Of a stretch of DNA of 64,000 nt, positions 8,519-17,551 are shown one piece after another. Each line of letters starts with the position of its first letter. Within the stretch, counting starts at the first letter, position 1. Below the pieces are notes generated by a model. It made no database searches. It was not told where the DNA came from and worked only from the letters and a program-made list of their open reading frames with translations. The position numbers and the translations under genes were made by a program. Source of the DNA: JAVBJN01 sp031546985 (lineage in GTDB: Bacteria > Bacteroidota > Bacteroidia > Chitinophagales > Chitinophagaceae); NCBI GenBank assembly GCA_031546985.1, contig JAVBJN010000064.1, positions 1 to 64,000 on the forward strand. Reading direction: 5' to 3'.

Positions 8519-9859
8519 CTACCTGTTTTTAAACAAAAGCGTAACGGTAGTGCCTTTCCCTGTTTCGCTGTCAAAACCAATCTCGCCATTCATTCTTTTC
8601 ATAAAATCCATGGCTAATAAAATGCCCAGGCCCGATCCCTTTTCCTGGCGTGTACCGTTGCGGGTTTGCGCTGTGCCATTCAGCAGTTGTGCCAGTTGCT
8701 GGTTGTTCATACCAATGCCATAATCCTGTATCGACAATGCGGTGTGTTGCGGATGAAAGAGTAGGGTCACTTCAATCGCGCTTTTTTCGGGTGAGAATTT
8801 GATCGCGTTGTTGATCACATTTCTCAGTACAATGCCCAGCAGGTGCTCGTCGGCGAGTATCTCTGCATGATCGGGGATGTTGAGGTTGATGTCTATCTTC
8901 TTTTCGGTAGTGGCATGCTCCGAGAGCGAAAGGTTTTTTTCTACCACCGATTTAACCAGTATGGGTTGCAGTTGCGTATGCATCTGTTTTAACTGGCTTT
9001 GCGCCCAGGTAAGCAGGTTGTCGAGCATGGATAAGGATACCTCTGACAGTTTCAGTAATTCGTGGTTAATGCCGTTTTTTTCTTCTGTACTGAGCTGCGC
9101 GCCATCGTTGAGTAATTGCAGGTAGGCATGTTGTGCCACCAAAGGATGCCGTATGTCGTGAGAGATAATAGACAGGATGCGGGTTTTGTATTGGTCGTGT
9201 GCAGCCAGTTGCTGGTTTTGGGTTTTAATAACCAGGTGGTGTTCTTTAATAGCGCTGGCCTGGCGCGATACGATGGTTTTCTCAAAATCGTACTGCTGCT
9301 TAAGGTAATTGGTAATAAGGTAGGTAAAAACGATTACTGTGCAATAAGTAATGTATTGGTCAATGTACTTATCATCGGGATGCAGGTAGGTATTGGGTGC
9401 AAAATCGGGTATCTTCTTTTCGAGTATAAACAGGAGGAGTAAGATTGACAGGTGAAAGAATATCCAGTATTTATAGTACTGCTTGGGTGAGCAGGCCATG
9501 AGAATAACAAACGTGAGAATAAAACAAAAGTCCGTAGGCCCCACCGAGCCCGAGTTCCACAGGTAGTTAAAAATAAGGAACAGGTATACGAATAACCCGA
9601 ACAAGAATAGCGGTGTTTTAAGCAGGTGCAATACCCGGGAGCAGTAGTAAATGCCGGCAGATGCGAAGAGCAGGCTACCCAGCAACACACTAATCGGGTA
9701 CAAGCCCAGTGCAATGTTGGCCAATACCATTGCGGTCATCAGAAAAGAAGTAATGATGAGCACTGCATTAAATATCCTGTTTTCCAGCGGCGTGCTGTAA
9801 TGCCCGCCAATTGCCTTACTCCAAAATTTGTTGAAGGTCCTAATCAGTCTTTGGTTCAT
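8519..9859 (-). CDS. Membrane sensor histidine kinase
   Basis: A 446-residue kinase with about six hydrophobic segments in residues 30-190 and no large extracytoplasmic loop, a short coiled linker, then a HisKA domain with the phospho-acceptor His in SIISHDIRHP (near residue 234) and a HATPase domain with the N box NVINNAIKFSP, the DYGIGM G1 box and the KGSGLGILLAM G2 box. Autophosphorylation followed by transfer to a response regulator is the family role; no regulator is encoded nearby, so it is an orphan. The membrane region resembles 5-7 TM sensors that detect small molecules or membrane state. The signal is unknown. Confidence 0.9.
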   Translation of the reverse strand: MNQRLIRTFNKFWSKAIGGHYSTPLENRIFNAVLIITSFLMTAMVLANIALGLYPISVLLGSLLFASAGIYYCSRVLHLLKTPLFLFGLFVYLFLIFNYLWNSGSVGPTDFCFILTFVILMACSPKQYYKYWIFFHLSILLLLFILEKKIPDFAPNTYLHPDDKYIDQYITYCTVIVFTYLITNYLKQQYDFEKTIVSRQASAIKEHHLVIKTQNQQLAAHDQYKTRILSIISHDIRHPLVAQHAYLQLLNDGAQLSTEEKNGINHELLKLSEVSLSMLDNLLTWAQSQLKQMHTQLQPILVKSVVEKNLSLSEHATTEKKIDINLNIPDHAEILADEHLLGIVLRNVINNAIKFSPEKSAIEVTLLFHPQHTALSIQDYGIGMNNQQLAQLLNGTAQTRNGTRQEKGSGLGILLAMDFMKRMNGEIGFDSETGKGTTVTLLFKNR

Positions 9860-10065
9860 AAATCCGGTTGGTCATTAACAGGGCGTATTACTCCCGGCCG
9901 CTTTAAATGCTAAAGCTGCACCGTTTGTAAAACGTGTTACCACTGATGGTTGGTTGAAATATATGCGTTGGTTCTGGCAGGTTCTTATGATGAATGTATT
10001 GTTTAAAATTTTATAAAGCAACATTTGAGGATAGTAATTTTAAACAAAGCCAGCTATCTGATGCG

Positions 10066-10096
10066 AAAAAAATACAGGAGTAAAAACTCCTGTATT
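10066..10096 (-). terminator. Hairpin terminator of the lipocalin gene
   Basis: AATACAGGAG at 10071..10080 pairs with CTCCTGTATT at 10087..10096; on the minus strand it is followed by a run of T. It lies 28 bases past the lipocalin stop codon. Confidence 0.8.
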
Positions 10097-10123
10097 GCTT
10101 GCCTGTAGCGGTTTTTATGGAAA

Positions 10124-10636
10124 TCAGTTACAATGCTGGGTTGTTTTGTGCAGTTGGGTAATGTCGTAACACTTGGCCTGAATGCGTTGTACAATTTGTT
10201 CGTATTGCGCCTGCGGCATGTCTTTGGAGCGACTCAAAATCCAGAGGTATTTACGGCTGGGGTGCCCCACTACAGCATAGGAGTAAGCATCGTCGAGGTC
10301 TATAATCCAGTATTTGCCTTTGAAGGGCCAGAAGAACTGAACCGATAGTTTGGCATTGGTAGCCGGGTCGGTCACTTTAGCTTTGGCGGTGCGTACTTTC
10401 CGCTTCCCGTCTTTGTTACAACTGTTGGTCACCTTTATACTACCATCATCATTCTGGCGGTATTCGGCAGTGGTGCAGCTGCAACCTTTCTGAAAACTTT
10501 GGGGAAAGGATGCTATTTCGTACCATGTGCCCAGGTATCGCTTAAGGTCTACACGCTCTACGGTTTCGAGCGTTTTGTTTTGTGCAGCAGCGCCAATAGA
10601 TAGCAGGCTTGCTATCCAGGTGAGTAGGTTACGCAT
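10124..10636 (-). CDS. Lipocalin family protein (Blc-like)
   Basis: A 170-residue secreted or periplasmic lipocalin. It has a signal peptide (MRNLLTWIASLLSIGAAAQ) and the lipocalin first motif in YLGTWYEIASFPQSFQ (near residues 32-47), the CSCTTAEYR segment and the third motif in YLWILSRSKDMP. Bacterial Blc proteins bind fatty acids or lysophospholipids and are linked to envelope repair. Unlike E. coli Blc there is no lipobox Cys at the cleavage site, so it is probably soluble. The Met at 10636 is the likely start; 14 upstream open codons do not extend the signal peptide sensibly. It lies 64 bases from the next gene upstream. Confidence 0.88.
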   Translation of the reverse strand: MRNLLTWIASLLSIGAAAQNKTLETVERVDLKRYLGTWYEIASFPQSFQKGCSCTTAEYRQNDDGSIKVTNSCNKDGKRKVRTAKAKVTDPATNAKLSVQFFWPFKGKYWIIDLDDAYSYAVVGHPSRKYLWILSRSKDMPQAQYEQIVQRIQAKCYDITQLHKTTQHCN

Positions 10637-10700
10637 GGGTTGTGGTTTTGGTGTTACTGCTATAGTAACAAAAACCATCCCGAAATGTTGGGTAGTTGTA

Positions 10701-11210
10701 TTAGCTGCTTTTTCTCGGTAGTTCTATAATGGCCATGTTCTGGGGTTTGCCTTCTTCGCTTATCTCAAAATTGATAATGGTTTGTTGCTTATGCCAGCCA
10801 TATATGCCGCAGGCTCCCGGGTTTATGTGCAGGCATTGCAGCGCAGGATCAAACATTATTTTAAGAATATGCGAATGGCCGCAGATAAACATACCCGGCC
10901 GGTTTTTTAACAGTATGGCTTTGGCCCTTGCATTGTACTTGCCGGGATACCCGCCAATATGCGTCATATAAATAACCAGACCGTTCAGAGTAATAAATTC
11001 ATCTTCTTTATACTTTGCCCGCAGCTCCTGCCCGTCTATATTGCCCCATACGGCTTTAAAAGGTTTAAACTGCTCCATGGTTTCGGCCAGCTCAAGCGTG
11101 CCAATGTCTCCGGCATGCAGCACAATATCACGATCTGCAAAATGATGCTGCACCAGCGGATGCAGGTAACTATGCGTATCGCTCATTAAGCCAACTTTAA
11201 TAACGGGCAT
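10701..11210 (-). CDS. YfcE/MJ0936-type metallophosphoesterase
   Basis: A 169-residue calcineurin-like phosphodiesterase with the complete di-metal motif set: SDTHSYLHP (residues 10-18), HAGDIG, GNIDG, THIGGYPG and GHSHI, plus NPGACG. Members hydrolyse phosphodiesters such as model substrates and cyclic nucleotides in vitro; the natural substrate is not known. It is cytoplasmic. It lies 24 bases downstream of the SET-domain gene in the same direction and is probably cotranscribed with it. Confidence 0.9.
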   Translation of the reverse strand: MPVIKVGLMSDTHSYLHPLVQHHFADRDIVLHAGDIGTLELAETMEQFKPFKAVWGNIDGQELRAKYKEDEFITLNGLVIYMTHIGGYPGKYNARAKAILLKNRPGMFICGHSHILKIMFDPALQCLHINPGACGIYGWHKQQTIINFEISEEGKPQNMAIIELPRKSS

Positions 11211-11234
11211 CGGGGAAAATTTAGAAATGGAAAA

Positions 11235-11621
11235 TTAAGCTTGCACATCAAACCATACCGGCGTAGCATCGTTCCAGTCGCCATTGTAATTGATGGTTAC
11301 CTCTTCGTCGGCAGCAATAGCCCTTACCGCTTTAATAAACATCATGTCCGTATCGTAATCCATAAAGTATTCGCAGTTGCTGGTATAACTGTGGTTGTAT
11401 ACCGGTACCCAGCCCAGCGCCATGCAGCATTGGTCTTCCTGGTGCCCCCATACAAAAATGTAATCGTGCAGGCGGGTTTGGTCCAGCAGTGGCCGGTCTT
11501 TGGCAGGCATAGCAATTACAGGGGCAATTTCAATCACCGTTCCTTCGGGGATAAGCTCACGGGTAAATACACCCCGGCCTTTGTTTTCGGTCTGCGCAAT
11601 AAAAAGATACGGCTGAATCAT
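11235..11621 (-). CDS. SET domain protein
   Basis: A 128-residue protein consisting of little more than a SET domain: KGRGVFTRELIPEGTVIE at the N-terminus, the substrate/AdoMet site NHSYTSNC near residue 83 and EEVTINYNG near 110. SET domains transfer methyl groups from S-adenosylmethionine to lysine. Bacterial stand-alone members are poorly understood; some modify ribosomal or DNA-binding proteins. The post-SET Cys cluster of eukaryotic enzymes is missing. Adjacent to the phosphoesterase gene downstream, with a 24-base gap. Confidence 0.85.
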   Translation of the reverse strand: MIQPYLFIAQTENKGRGVFTRELIPEGTVIEIAPVIAMPAKDRPLLDQTRLHDYIFVWGHQEDQCCMALGWVPVYNHSYTSNCEYFMDYDTDMMFIKAVRAIAADEEVTINYNGDWNDATPVWFDVQA

Positions 11622-11729
11622 AGCTGTAAAAATACAGGGCGCAGCGCGCTAAAAAAAATGAAAGCGTCAAAAGCCATAGTTTACGGACTGATTTTTGTTA
11701 ATGACCCACATGATTTTTAAATTAGTGTT

Positions 11730-12596
11730 ATGGTAGATTATAACCCGAAGGATTGGTTCACATTTATTTTCCGGATTCACAAGGCAGATACCGTGCGAAA
11801 GCTGATGCCGCTGATGATTGGCATAGCCATTTATGCGGGATTGATAGCCGTGCTGGAGATGCGCGTGTGGAAATTATCGGATAAATCTTTTCTGCGCAAT
11901 GTGACCACGATGCATAGTGTGTTAACATTTGTGATTTCCATGCTGCTGGTGTTTCGTACCAACTCGGCATACGACCGCTGGTGGGAAGGGCGTAAGCTAT
12001 GGGGTAGCCTGGTAAACCACAGCCGCAACCTGGCCATTAAACTAGATGCTTATGTGCATGATGAGCACGACCGTAAATACCTGGCTACGTTGCTGGCCGT
12101 GTTTCCATACGCGTTGAAAAACCACCTGCGCGGCGTTTATAAACCCGAAGAAATTAAACCGGTAGATGCTATACTCAATACCCAAAAGCATATTCCATCG
12201 CAGATAGCGGCAGCCATTTTTCAGCGATTGCAACTGTTACAATTACAAGGCACGCTAAGGCCGGAGTCGATGCTGATCCTTAATCCCGAATTTCAGGGCC
12301 TTATGGATGTGTGTGGTGGTTGCGAAAGGATTAAGAGTACGCCCATTCCATTCTCCTATTCCATATTCATCAAAAAATTCATCTTCATATTTGTAATGAC
12401 GCTGCCTTTCGGGTATGTGTTCATCCTGGGCTATTGGGTTATTCCTATTGTTACTTTTATCTTTTACGTATTGGCAAGTCTGGAGCTGATTGCCGAGGAA
12501 ATTGAAAACCCGTTTGGTGTGGATGCCAACGATTTACCGCTGGAAAAAATAAGCGAAACCATTAGCCAGAATGTACATGGATTGTTAGATAACTAA
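11730..12596 (+). CDS. Bestrophin-family anion channel
   Basis: A 288-residue membrane protein of the bestrophin/UPF0187 family. The signature RTNSAYDRWWEGRKLWG lies near residues 71-87 and the C-terminal ELIAEEIENPFGVDANDLP near 252-270. Four hydrophobic segments are visible (about 27-45, 55-75, 210-230, 232-250). Bacterial homologues form pentameric channels; some are cation selective and eukaryotic ones conduct chloride. It is a single-gene unit, ended by a terminator shared with the convergent marR-type gene. Confidence 0.92.
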   Translation: MVDYNPKDWFTFIFRIHKADTVRKLMPLMIGIAIYAGLIAVLEMRVWKLSDKSFLRNVTTMHSVLTFVISMLLVFRTNSAYDRWWEGRKLWGSLVNHSRNLAIKLDAYVHDEHDRKYLATLLAVFPYALKNHLRGVYKPEEIKPVDAILNTQKHIPSQIAAAIFQRLQLLQLQGTLRPESMLILNPEFQGLMDVCGGCERIKSTPIPFSYSIFIKKFIFIFVMTLPFGYVFILGYWVIPIVTFIFYVLASLELIAEEIENPFGVDANDLPLEKISETISQNVHGLLDN

Positions 12597-12639
12597 GTAA
12601 AGAGTGTAGGCGCAGACCTGCCAGAGCTTATCGCACATA

Positions 12640-12671
12640 AAAAATCCCCAACAGCACTGTTGGGGATTTTT
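12640..12671. terminator. Bidirectional terminator
   Basis: A 14-bp perfect stem (12640..12653 with 12658..12671; core ATCCCCAACA and TGTTGGGGAT) around a 4-base loop, with A-run and T-run. It separates the convergent bestrophin and MarR genes. Confidence 0.9.
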
Positions 12672-13148
12672 CTATTTTTCGAGCAATAGGTGGTATTGCA
12701 GAAGTTTGTCCATGGTTTCCAGAAAATTCGTGTAATTGTCTTTGCCCACCAGTGTTTCATGGTCGCCCATCAGGTTGGCTACACACTGGTGGATAATAGT
12801 AATCAGCTCTGCTCCCCGGGGTTTGAGGGTAATGAGCTGGCAGCGTTTATCCGTAACATGCGGTTTAATGGCGATGTAGCCCAGGTTTTCCAGCTCGCGG
12901 ATCACCTTGCTCATGGCCTGTTTCGTTACCCTGGCGCGTTCTGCTATCTCTTTATTGGTAGAGCCTTCAGGGCCTATGTTCATCAGAAAGGGCATGTAGC
13001 CCATTTTAAAATCTCCATATCCTTCTTTGGCCAGCCCTTGCATGGCCCAGGTGTCGAATGAGTTCCGCAGCATGCGTACCATTTTTCCGAAATTATAAGG
13101 ATAAGGACCGCAACCTTTAATCTTAAAGCCTGTTGTTTCCATTGTCAT
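12672..13148 (-). CDS. MarR-family transcriptional regulator
   Basis: A 158-residue winged-helix regulator. The recognition region is NKEIAERARVTKQAMSKVIR (residues 64-83) followed by the wing with ENLGYIAIKPHVTDKRCQLI. It is divergent from the EmrA/EmrB/TolC-type efflux operon starting at 13254, the usual arrangement for a local repressor released by the exported drug. A perfect 10-bp inverted repeat in the shared intergenic region covers the operon's -33 box. Two Met codons lie at the start (MTM); the outer one is annotated. Confidence 0.92.
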   Translation of the reverse strand: MTMETTGFKIKGCGPYPYNFGKMVRMLRNSFDTWAMQGLAKEGYGDFKMGYMPFLMNIGPEGSTNKEIAERARVTKQAMSKVIRELENLGYIAIKPHVTDKRCQLITLKPRGAELITIIHQCVANLMGDHETLVGKDNYTNFLETMDKLLQYHLLLEK

Positions 13149-13185
13149 AGCATTAAATCTCTGTTACCAAAACAAAGTTACAAAA

Positions 13186-13210
13186 AAATAGTCAACCTGT
13201 TTGACTATTT
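13186..13210. promoter_or_regulatory. Probable MarR operator
   Basis: AAATAGTCAA at 13186..13195 and TTGACTATTT at 13201..13210 are a perfect 10-bp inverted repeat with a 5-base spacer. A second, weaker copy with the same spacing, GTCAA-N5-TTTAC, follows at 13212..13226. The right arm overlaps the TTTG -33 box of the efflux operon, so binding would block it. Confidence 0.75.
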
Positions 13211-13231
13211 CGTCAACTTGGTTTACTTTTG
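13200..13231 (+). promoter_or_regulatory. Promoter of the efflux operon
   Basis: TTTG at 13200..13203, 20 bases, TACTTTTG at 13224..13231; the start codon lies 22 bases further. The element overlaps the operator palindrome. Confidence 0.75.
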
Positions 13232-13253
13232 TGTTTGAATTCAATATATCGTT

Positions 13254-14309
13254 ATGGAAAACAATCCCACTACTACTGTTCCTCCAAAGAAAAAATCGCC
13301 CCTCGTTCCCATCATATTGGGCATTGTGGCGTTGCTGGCCGCCTTCTTTGGCGTACGCAAAATTAATCATGCCATGCATTATGAAGAAACAGATAATGCC
13401 CAGATCGAAAGTAATGCAGTGCCGGTACTGAGCCGCATTGCCGGTTATGTAGATACCCTGAACCTGGCCGATTACCAGGATGTAAAAGCTGGTCAGCTGT
13501 TGCTGTCGATCGACAACCGCGAATTTGTAATTGCGGTACAACAGGCAGAGGCAGACCTGCTCACCGCACAGGCCGACCTGGCTACTGCGGAGGCCGCGCT
13601 GCTCAATACCAATCAAAACCGTAGCCTGGCATCTGCCAACCAGGATGTGCAGCAAAGCCGCCTGCAAAAAGCAGTAAGCGATCTTAAAAGAGACGAAGCG
13701 CTGTTTGGCGAAGGTTCCATTACCCAAAAGCAATACGAAGACAGCAAATCCGGCTATGAAACGGCTCTGAGGCAACTAGGCGCCAACAAAGAGCAGGTAG
13801 CTGTAGCCGCTTCGCAGAATGGTACGTCAAGAGCGCAGATCGAAAAAGCCCGTGCCATGATTAAGGTGAGGGAAGCGGCTCTGGAGAGCGCTAAACTCAA
13901 GCTCACTTATACCCGCATTGTAGCTCCGGCATCGGGCAGGGTAGGTAAAGTAAACCTGCACCCCGGCCAGTATCTGCAGCCCGGCGCACCCCTTTTTAGC
14001 ATTGTAAACAATGAGCAGTTTTGGATCATCGCCAACTTTAAAGAAACCCAACTGGCTAAACTTAAAATAGGCCAACCGGTAGAGATCAGCATGGACGGGT
14101 ACCCCGATCAGAAGATTACTGGTAAGATCAGTTCATTCTCCGATGCTACAGGCGCCAAATTTGCCCTGCTGCCTGCCGATAATGCTACCGGAAACTTTGT
14201 AAAGATCACACAACGTGTGCCTGTTAAAATCGATTTCGATAATGCCTCCGCCTATAAATCTTTGCTGAAAGCGGGTTTGAGCGTTAAGGTGGATGTAAAA
14301 GTTAAATAA
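13254..14309 (+). CDS. HlyD/EmrA-type membrane fusion protein
   Basis: A 351-residue periplasmic adaptor of the EmrA type that links an inner-membrane MFS pump to an outer-membrane TolC channel. One N-terminal membrane helix (residues about 17-35), a lipoyl half-motif GYVDTLNLADYQDVKAGQLL, a long alpha-hairpin rich in Ala/Gln (90-205), the second lipoyl half with APASGRVGKVNLHPGQYL and a beta-barrel. First gene of a three-gene operon, 7 bases before the pump gene. Controlled by the divergent MarR gene (inference from the operator). Confidence 0.93.
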   Translation: MENNPTTTVPPKKKSPLVPIILGIVALLAAFFGVRKINHAMHYEETDNAQIESNAVPVLSRIAGYVDTLNLADYQDVKAGQLLLSIDNREFVIAVQQAEADLLTAQADLATAEAALLNTNQNRSLASANQDVQQSRLQKAVSDLKRDEALFGEGSITQKQYEDSKSGYETALRQLGANKEQVAVAASQNGTSRAQIEKARAMIKVREAALESAKLKLTYTRIVAPASGRVGKVNLHPGQYLQPGAPLFSIVNNEQFWIIANFKETQLAKLKIGQPVEISMDGYPDQKITGKISSFSDATGAKFALLPADNATGNFVKITQRVPVKIDFDNASAYKSLLKAGLSVKVDVKVK

Positions 14310-14316
14310 TCTCCCC

Positions 14317-15894
14317 ATGCAACAGGTATCGGGCTTTGCCCGTTTTATCATAGTGATTACCACGGTTTCGGCAGCGATCATGGAGCTGATAGACACATCC
14401 ATTGTGAATGTGGCTTTATCCCAGATCAGCGGTAACCTGGGCGCTACCATCGAAGATACCAGCTGGGTGGTAACGTCTTATGCCATCGCCAACGTAATCA
14501 TTATCCCGATGACCGGCTTTCTGGCCCGTTATTTCGGACGAAAGAATTATTACGTCGCTTCCATTATCCTCTTTACCATCGCCTCTTATATGTGCGGCAA
14601 CGCCGGAGACCTTAACAGCCTGGTGTTCTGGCGCTTTGTACAAGGTATAGGAGGTGGCGCGTTGTTAAGTACTTCACAAGGCATCCTGTTCGATGCTTTC
14701 CCACCTCATCAGCGCCCTATGGCCGCAGGTTTGTTTGGGATGGGATTGGTAATTGGTCCCACCATTGGCCCTACACTGGGTGGCTTTATTGTGGATAACT
14801 ACAGCTGGCCTTTGATTTTCGATATCAATATTCCTTTTGGTATTGTTGCCACGCTTCTTGCTATGCGTTTTGTGGATAAGCAGGACTGGGAATTTCATAT
14901 CGACCGTAAAAAAATTCATATCGATTACCTCGGTATTGCTTTGCTGGCCATTGGTATTGCTTCGCTGCAATATGTGCTGGAGCGCGGCGAGTCGGACGAT
15001 TGGTTTGCCGATGGATGGATTCGCATTTTGAGTGTGGCTGCCGTAGGTGGTTTAGGTGGTTTTATCTGGTGGGAGCTTAAAACAGAGCATCCCGTCGTTA
15101 ACCTTCGCGTACTCAAGAGCAAGAACCTCGTGGCGAGCAACATTCTCACCTTTGTGTGCGGGTTTGGCCTCTTTGGTTCGGTATTCGTGTTCCCCGTAAT
15201 GGTGCAGCGTATATTGGGTTATACACCCACCGAAGCCGGTATTGCGCTAATACCCGGCGCGCTGGTAGGCCTAATAATGATGCCCGTCATAGGCCGGTCG
15301 ATGGGCAAAGGCGTACCGCCCTTCCTGTTTGTGGCGCTTGGCTTTGTAGCGTTTATCCTACATGGTTATACATCGTCACTTGCTACGCCGGATGCGGGTA
15401 AAGACTTCTTTATCATTCCCCAGATTCTGCGGGGTATTGGTACCTCCTGTTTGATCGTACCGCTGATTCAGCAAGCCGTGGTGGGGCTTAAACCCCAGGA
15501 AATGCCTTATGGTATTGCGCTTACCAATATGCTGCGCCAATTGGGCGGGGCCTTTGGTATTGCGATGATGAATACGTACATCACCCAGCGGTATACCCTG
15601 CACCGCACCGATCTGGTGAGCAACCTGCAAATGAACAATCCCGAAATGCTGCAACGCCTTAACCAGATGCAGCAAGGCATGGTAGCCAAAGGCATCAATG
15701 CTACATCGGCTACCGATATGGGCTACCGTATGCTGGATGGCGCGGTTACCAAACAGGCTTATCTGCTCAGCTACCTGGATGGTTTCCTGGTTATAAGCCT
15801 GTTCTTTATTTGCGCCATTCCGTTCATGTTTTTATTGAGTACTAAAAAGCTGGATTCTGCCGCCCAGGCAAAAGTGGCCGAAGAATCCCATTAA
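14317..15894 (+). CDS. DHA2-family MFS multidrug transporter (EmrB-like)
   Basis: A 525-residue proton-driven exporter with about 14 hydrophobic segments. The family motif for this group is seen in FLARYFGRKNYYVASIILF (loop 2-3) and the antiporter motif in GLVIGPTIGPTLGG. It has the length and partners of EmrB, which moves hydrophobic compounds through EmrA and TolC to the outside. Start ATG 14317 follows the EmrA-like gene by 7 bases and the TolC-like gene follows by 12, so the three form one tripartite pump operon. Substrate unknown. Confidence 0.93.
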   Translation: MQQVSGFARFIIVITTVSAAIMELIDTSIVNVALSQISGNLGATIEDTSWVVTSYAIANVIIIPMTGFLARYFGRKNYYVASIILFTIASYMCGNAGDLNSLVFWRFVQGIGGGALLSTSQGILFDAFPPHQRPMAAGLFGMGLVIGPTIGPTLGGFIVDNYSWPLIFDINIPFGIVATLLAMRFVDKQDWEFHIDRKKIHIDYLGIALLAIGIASLQYVLERGESDDWFADGWIRILSVAAVGGLGGFIWWELKTEHPVVNLRVLKSKNLVASNILTFVCGFGLFGSVFVFPVMVQRILGYTPTEAGIALIPGALVGLIMMPVIGRSMGKGVPPFLFVALGFVAFILHGYTSSLATPDAGKDFFIIPQILRGIGTSCLIVPLIQQAVVGLKPQEMPYGIALTNMLRQLGGAFGIAMMNTYITQRYTLHRTDLVSNLQMNNPEMLQRLNQMQQGMVAKGINATSATDMGYRMLDGAVTKQAYLLSYLDGFLVISLFFICAIPFMFLLSTKKLDSAAQAKVAEESH

Positions 15895-15906
15895 TACAGC
15901 ATTGTT

Positions 15907-17208
15907 ATGAAAAAGATATTATCCGTTTTATCCTTACTGTTGGTTGCCGCTGCAACCAACGCCCAGCAGGTACAGGCCAATACCGAGCTGCAGGGCATAA
16001 TCAGAAAGGGTTTCGTGTATTTTCCTAAAATGAAGGAGCTGGAGCAGGTTACCCGGATCAATGAAGATAAGATTGGGGTAATGAAAAGTTACCTCTATCC
16101 TTCAGTGAATGGTAGCGCCAGCTACAACTATTTAAACCCGGTAGGGCAGGCGTCTTTCCCGATAGGGCCTTCGCAAACGCAAACCATCCAGTTTCAACCT
16201 TACGACAACTGGAATGCAGGGGTGTCGCTCAATTATGTGGTGCTCGATTTTGGCCGCGTAGGCGCCAATATCCGCAAGGCCAAAGCCGATCTGCAATTGG
16301 GTCAGCAAAATGTATCGTTGCTGCAAAACCAACTGGCCGCACAGATCTCCAGCGTATACTATGGTTTGATCTACCTCAAAAAAGCCGTAACCATCCAGGA
16401 TAGCGTAATCGCCTTTTTGGAAGAGAACAAGCAATTGGTAGAAAGTAAATTCCGCCACGGCGACGCGTTGAAACTGGATGTGCTCAACATTCAGGCGCAG
16501 ATCGATATTGAAGAAAACCGCAAGGCAGAGCTGCAATCGCAACTTGAAAAGCAACTGAACCTGATGGCTTATGCCATTGGCGAACGTTATATGCCAGAGG
16601 GGGCGGAATTTGATTTTAACATCAAAAATACGGTAGGCGTTAATGGCCTGGAACTGGCAGAGGAGCAGCACCCGGAGTTTAAACTGGCTGCTACCCGCAT
16701 ACAATCTGCCAAAGCCGATGTGCAACTGGCCCGTGCGCAGAACATGCCTTTGCTGAGTGTGCTGGGCTCTACCGGTTACCGCAACGGTTACCAACCGGCT
16801 ATCCAGGATCTGCGCTTTAACTACGGTGCAGGTGCGGCATTATCGGTGCCTATCTTTAACGGTACCAGAATGTACAAGCAGGTAAATATGGCCCGCAATG
16901 CGCAGCACTTAAATGAGCTGGCCGTGGTTACATTGGAAGACCAGTTTAAGAAAGATATTGGCCAGGCTGTGGTAGAGGTAAAAACAAACGAAGACCGTTT
17001 GCAATACGTGCAATCACAGATAGACCAAACAATGATGGCGCGTACGCTGGCCGAGAGCCGTTTTCGCAATGGAGCCGGTACCAACCTGGAGCTGACTACT
17101 GCAAGTACCAACGTGCAAAGAGCTTACTTTACCAGGCTGCAATACCAGTACCAGCTTTGCCTGGCGCAGGTAGAACTGGCCCGTCTCACCGGACTTTTGT
17201 ATTACTAG
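15907..17208 (+). CDS. TolC-family outer membrane efflux protein
   Basis: A 433-residue outer membrane factor with a signal peptide (MKKILSVLSLLLVAAATNA, followed by QQ) and the two-fold repeat of long amphipathic helices and beta strands of the TolC family: GVSLNYVVLDFGRVGANIRK in the first half and GAALSVPIFNGTRMYKQVNM in the second. It completes the tripartite pump with the EmrA- and EmrB-like proteins directly upstream. A hairpin terminator follows at 17250. Confidence 0.93.
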   Translation: MKKILSVLSLLLVAAATNAQQVQANTELQGIIRKGFVYFPKMKELEQVTRINEDKIGVMKSYLYPSVNGSASYNYLNPVGQASFPIGPSQTQTIQFQPYDNWNAGVSLNYVVLDFGRVGANIRKAKADLQLGQQNVSLLQNQLAAQISSVYYGLIYLKKAVTIQDSVIAFLEENKQLVESKFRHGDALKLDVLNIQAQIDIEENRKAELQSQLEKQLNLMAYAIGERYMPEGAEFDFNIKNTVGVNGLELAEEQHPEFKLAATRIQSAKADVQLARAQNMPLLSVLGSTGYRNGYQPAIQDLRFNYGAGAALSVPIFNGTRMYKQVNMARNAQHLNELAVVTLEDQFKKDIGQAVVEVKTNEDRLQYVQSQIDQTMMARTLAESRFRNGAGTNLELTTASTNVQRAYFTRLQYQYQLCLAQVELARLTGLLYY

Positions 17209-17249
17209 TTTAGGTTATAGGGCGATCAGGATTTAGCGTGTTTGGTTAG

Positions 17250-17288
17250 AAGACCTGTTGGGCGTAAGCCTGGCAGGTCTTGTTTTTT
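17250..17288 (+). terminator. Terminator of the efflux operon
   Basis: AAGACCTG at 17250..17257 pairs with CAGGTCTT at 17274..17281, with an inner GGGC-GTAA-GCCT hairpin and a T-rich tail. Confidence 0.8.
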
Positions 17289-17315
17289 GTTTTAGCAGGG
17301 GCCGTACGATACTAA

Positions 17316-17354
17316 TGTCATGCTGCCCTGAGGATACGAAGCAGCATCATCTCT
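17316..17354 (+). repeat. Dispersed hairpin repeat
   Basis: ATGCTGC at 17320..17326 and GCAGCAT at 17341..17347 form perfect arms within TGTCAT...TCTCT borders. It is the counterpart of 8421..8463, with a C-G pair replaced by G-C in the stem. Confidence 0.45.
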
Positions 17355-17551
17355 CCTGTGTTCCCAAACGATTCCGATTAACATCCCATTAAATTTTACA
17401 GGTATCGTTTCGGCAGGTGTCGGATATGCGGGGATTAGCACGTATTTTTGTGCCCCCGTTAAAGGCAGCTTCCTTGTTGTAAAATAATTGAAGCCTGCCC
17501 AGGGAGCCCGAAATTCTCATATTTACCTATTAAACCACAGCCGTTCGGATT

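Larger units (their letters stand above)
17209..17551. other. 343-base intergenic region
   Basis: It contains the efflux operon terminator (17250..17288), a dispersed hairpin repeat (17316..17354), and a possible -7 box TATTTTTG at 17443..17450 that would give mgtE a leader of about 95 bases. No recognised riboswitch; no gene seen. Confidence 0.55.
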
